Assembly (NCBI RefSeq): GCF_002482975.1
Contig: NZ_DLHA01000047.1
Coordinates: 1 to 6,319 of the forward strand
DNA length: 6,319 nucleotides
Reading direction: 5' to 3'
DNA from: Flavobacterium sp. UBA7680
GTDB taxonomy: Bacteria > Bacteroidota > Bacteroidia > Flavobacteriales > Flavobacteriaceae
The notes under the pieces are model-generated. The model saw nothing but the letters and a program-made list of their open reading frames with translations. It was not told where the DNA came from and ran no database searches. This document shows, piece by piece, positions 4,868-6,319 of the stretch (positions are counted from its first letter, which is position 1; each line of letters begins with the position of its first letter). The position numbers and the translations under genes are program-made.

Positions 4868-6319
4868 TTAGTTATAATAATGTTTTCCTCTTATGTTACT
4901 ATGATCGGGAAGTTCCTGCTCAGGCTCTTGATCAAAATCAATATGATCCAAGTTGTTTTCTAAAATATTTTGTATGGTCTTAAAATTGTAAATTTTAAAA
5001 TCAAGTGCCCGCCTGCAGGCATTTATTAATCGCTGTCTGCCTACCTTTTTTTCAAAATTCAGTATTCCTAAACAACTTTTATAAGCCTGTTCCGGATGAT
5101 TTCTGCTTTCGATTATCTGCATTATATATTCTCCCACTGACTCATCAATATTATTAGCCCATTCAATGAAGCGGGCAGCACTCCATTGGGCTACAAATTG
5201 ATGTGTACTTGCTAAATGCTCAGGGGTTGTTGTATAGACATAAGGTTTGTAGTTTCTTGGATGTACAGCTATTCGATTGTATTTATAATAAATCTCTACC
5301 GTTGATTTGGTATATAACAGCTTTGCTTTCTTTTTTACATATTGATACGGAACGCTGTAATAGTTTTTGTCCTGGCTTAATTGAACATGACCGTTTTGCA
5401 TTACTGTTGCAAAAGATTGATATTTAATTTCAAAACGATCTTGTGGCAGTGGACGCAGTTTTTCTTTTTCGTCTTCTAAAAATAATTCAAAGCGGGAATA
5501 AGGCCGTCCTGTTAGTTTTCTGTTATTATGAGAGTCAAGTAAATCCCAGATCTGCTGATTTAATTCTTCCAGAGAAAAGAACTTGGTTTCTTTTATGGTT
5601 ACATAAATCCTTCGATATAATATCTTAACAGCTCCTTCAACTAATGATTTGTCTCTGGGCCTGTAAGCTCTGGCAGGCAGAATTGTAGTTTCGTAGTGTT
5701 CTGCTAAATCAGCCAGGGTTTCATTGATTGTCGGTTCAAAACGACTGCTTTTTATTACTGCAGATTTTAAATTATCCGGAACAATGGCAGCAGGAGTGCC
5801 TTCAAAAAAGCGCATGGCATTCTCTACCGAGTCAACAAAGTTTTCCTTTTGCTGGCTCATGGAAGCTTCAGCATACGTGTATTGGCTGGCTCCTAATATT
5901 GCTACAAAAAATTGTACTTCTTTGACCTCTCCCGTATCTATATCAATAATTGAGAGTGTCTTTCCGGCATAATCAACATACATTTTATCACCAGCCTTAT
6001 GGTTCATATGCATGACCGGATTAACTCGTTTGCCCCATATATTGTAGTGATAGTGAAATTGTGAAGTTCGATAACCATCTGGATTTACAGCAATATATTG
6101 TTCCCACATATGCTGTACGGTAACGCCAACTTTTTTTAGTTCACGTTCCATTTTAGGAAAAAAATCATAAAGTGTCTGTAATCTCGGGCTAATGGCCTCT
6201 ACACTAGTCTGGGAGAATAAAAGTTCCAGCTCTGCATCGGTTTTTTGGTCGATTAATTCAAAGCTTAATCCGAGAACTTCAAATAAGGAAATATATTTCT
6301 TTACCGTATTTCTTGAAAG
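4868..6319 (-). CDS. istA: IS21 transposase IstA, N-terminus off window
   Basis: The frame is open from the right edge to the stop at 4868, giving 483 visible residues. There is no stop between the edge and the internal ATG at 6151, so that ATG is not the true start. The visible N-terminus (LSRNTVKKYISLF) looks like the recognition helix of a helix-turn-helix DNA-binding domain. About 30 residues are probably missing compared with usual family length. The DDE retroviral-integrase-like core has its acidic residues in MYVDYAG (visible residue D116), IVPDNLKS (D182) and SLVEGAVK (E228). The C-terminal part contains a Mu-transposase-like beta domain (about 290-350) and a basic tail region. IstA cuts and joins the IS ends, working with IstB encoded 16 bp downstream, and binds repeats like those at 3972-4067. 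The reading frame appears intact. Confidence 0.95.
   Translation of the reverse strand, partial: LSRNTVKKYISLFEVLGLSFELIDQKTDAELELLFSQTSVEAISPRLQTLYDFFPKMERELKKVGVTVQHMWEQYIAVNPDGYRTSQFHYHYNIWGKRVNPVMHMNHKAGDKMYVDYAGKTLSIIDIDTGEVKEVQFFVAILGASQYTYAEASMSQQKENFVDSVENAMRFFEGTPAAIVPDNLKSAVIKSSRFEPTINETLADLAEHYETTILPARAYRPRDKSLVEGAVKILYRRIYVTIKETKFFSLEELNQQIWDLLDSHNNRKLTGRPYSRFELFLEDEKEKLRPLPQDRFEIKYQSFATVMQNGHVQLSQDKNYYSVPYQYVKKKAKLLYTKSTVEIYYKYNRIAVHPRNYKPYVYTTTPEHLASTHQFVAQWSAARFIEWANNIDESVGEYIMQIIESRNHPEQAYKSCLGILNFEKKVGRQRLINACRRALDFKIYNFKTIQNILENNLDHIDFDQEPEQELPDHSNIRGKHYYN

Larger units (their letters stand above)
3972..6319 (-). mobile_element. IS21-family insertion sequence, far end off window
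   Basis: The element consists of the terminal 24-bp repeat array, istB and istA, with both genes reading toward the repeat end. The outer edge is placed at T3972 because IS21-family termini begin 5'-TG and the first full repeat starts there. An edge some 15 bp further left is possible, since an AATTCCGGTT stretch at 3958-3967 resembles the repeat core but is one base out of register. The other end, with matching inverted repeats and a short target duplication, lies beyond 6319. About 2.35 kb is visible, nearly the whole length expected for this family. Both genes look intact as far as seen, so the IS may be active. Confidence 0.88.

Noticed and set aside
4657..5972. Plus-strand short frames opposite istB and istA, and one at 2234-2443 opposite int1
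   Set aside because: They lie antisense to genes with clear family motifs and show no protein-like features of their own.
4868..6151. ATG at 6151 as the start of istA
   Set aside because: The frame stays open to the window edge and encodes a helix-turn-helix-like segment expected in IstA.

Overview
The window looks like accessory DNA from a member of the Bacteroidota, most likely a Flavobacterium-like organism. It is strongly AT-rich, the genes lack Shine-Dalgarno sequences, and one gene has a Bacteroidota-type TAnnTTTG promoter box. Both integrases and the IS21-type transposase pair also resemble Bacteroidota families. This placement is inferred from style and family, not from a database match.

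Layout, left to right. (1) Positions 1-786, minus strand: an AlbA_2 (Schlafen-like) putative nucleic-acid-binding protein whose C-terminus lies beyond the left edge. (2) 787-1140: a gene-free AT-rich gap with only weak dyads. (3) 1141-2352, minus strand: a complete tyrosine recombinase (Int1), with a candidate promoter at 2395-2402. (4) 2506-2552, plus strand: the 3' part of a tRNA with a CAT anticodon, without its 5' half, followed by a strong intrinsic terminator. This is what a tRNA-derived attachment site left by an integrative element looks like. (5) 2665-2753: three GGGGYRCAA repeats and a 25-bp near-palindrome, leading into (6) 2755-3993, plus strand: a second, different tyrosine recombinase (Int2). 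(7) From about 3972 to the right edge: one end of an IS21-family insertion sequence, with a 24-bp repeat array, istB and most of istA, both on the minus strand. The IS interrupts the extreme 3' end of int2 and supplies its last residues and stop codon.

How the parts fit together. Two recombinases point away from a shared tRNA fragment. The polarity of the fragment (3' half on the plus strand, no 5' half) implies that the element ending here extends to the left and carries Int1 and probably the AlbA_2 gene as cargo. The intact tRNA would lie further left. Int2, with its own candidate arm-type repeats, sits just on the other side, so this may be a junction between two elements stacked at one tRNA gene. 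The IS21 insertion appears to be a later event. No clearly new biological system is visible. The most informative features are the tRNA junction, the candidate control sites of the two integrases, and the IS/int2 fusion end.
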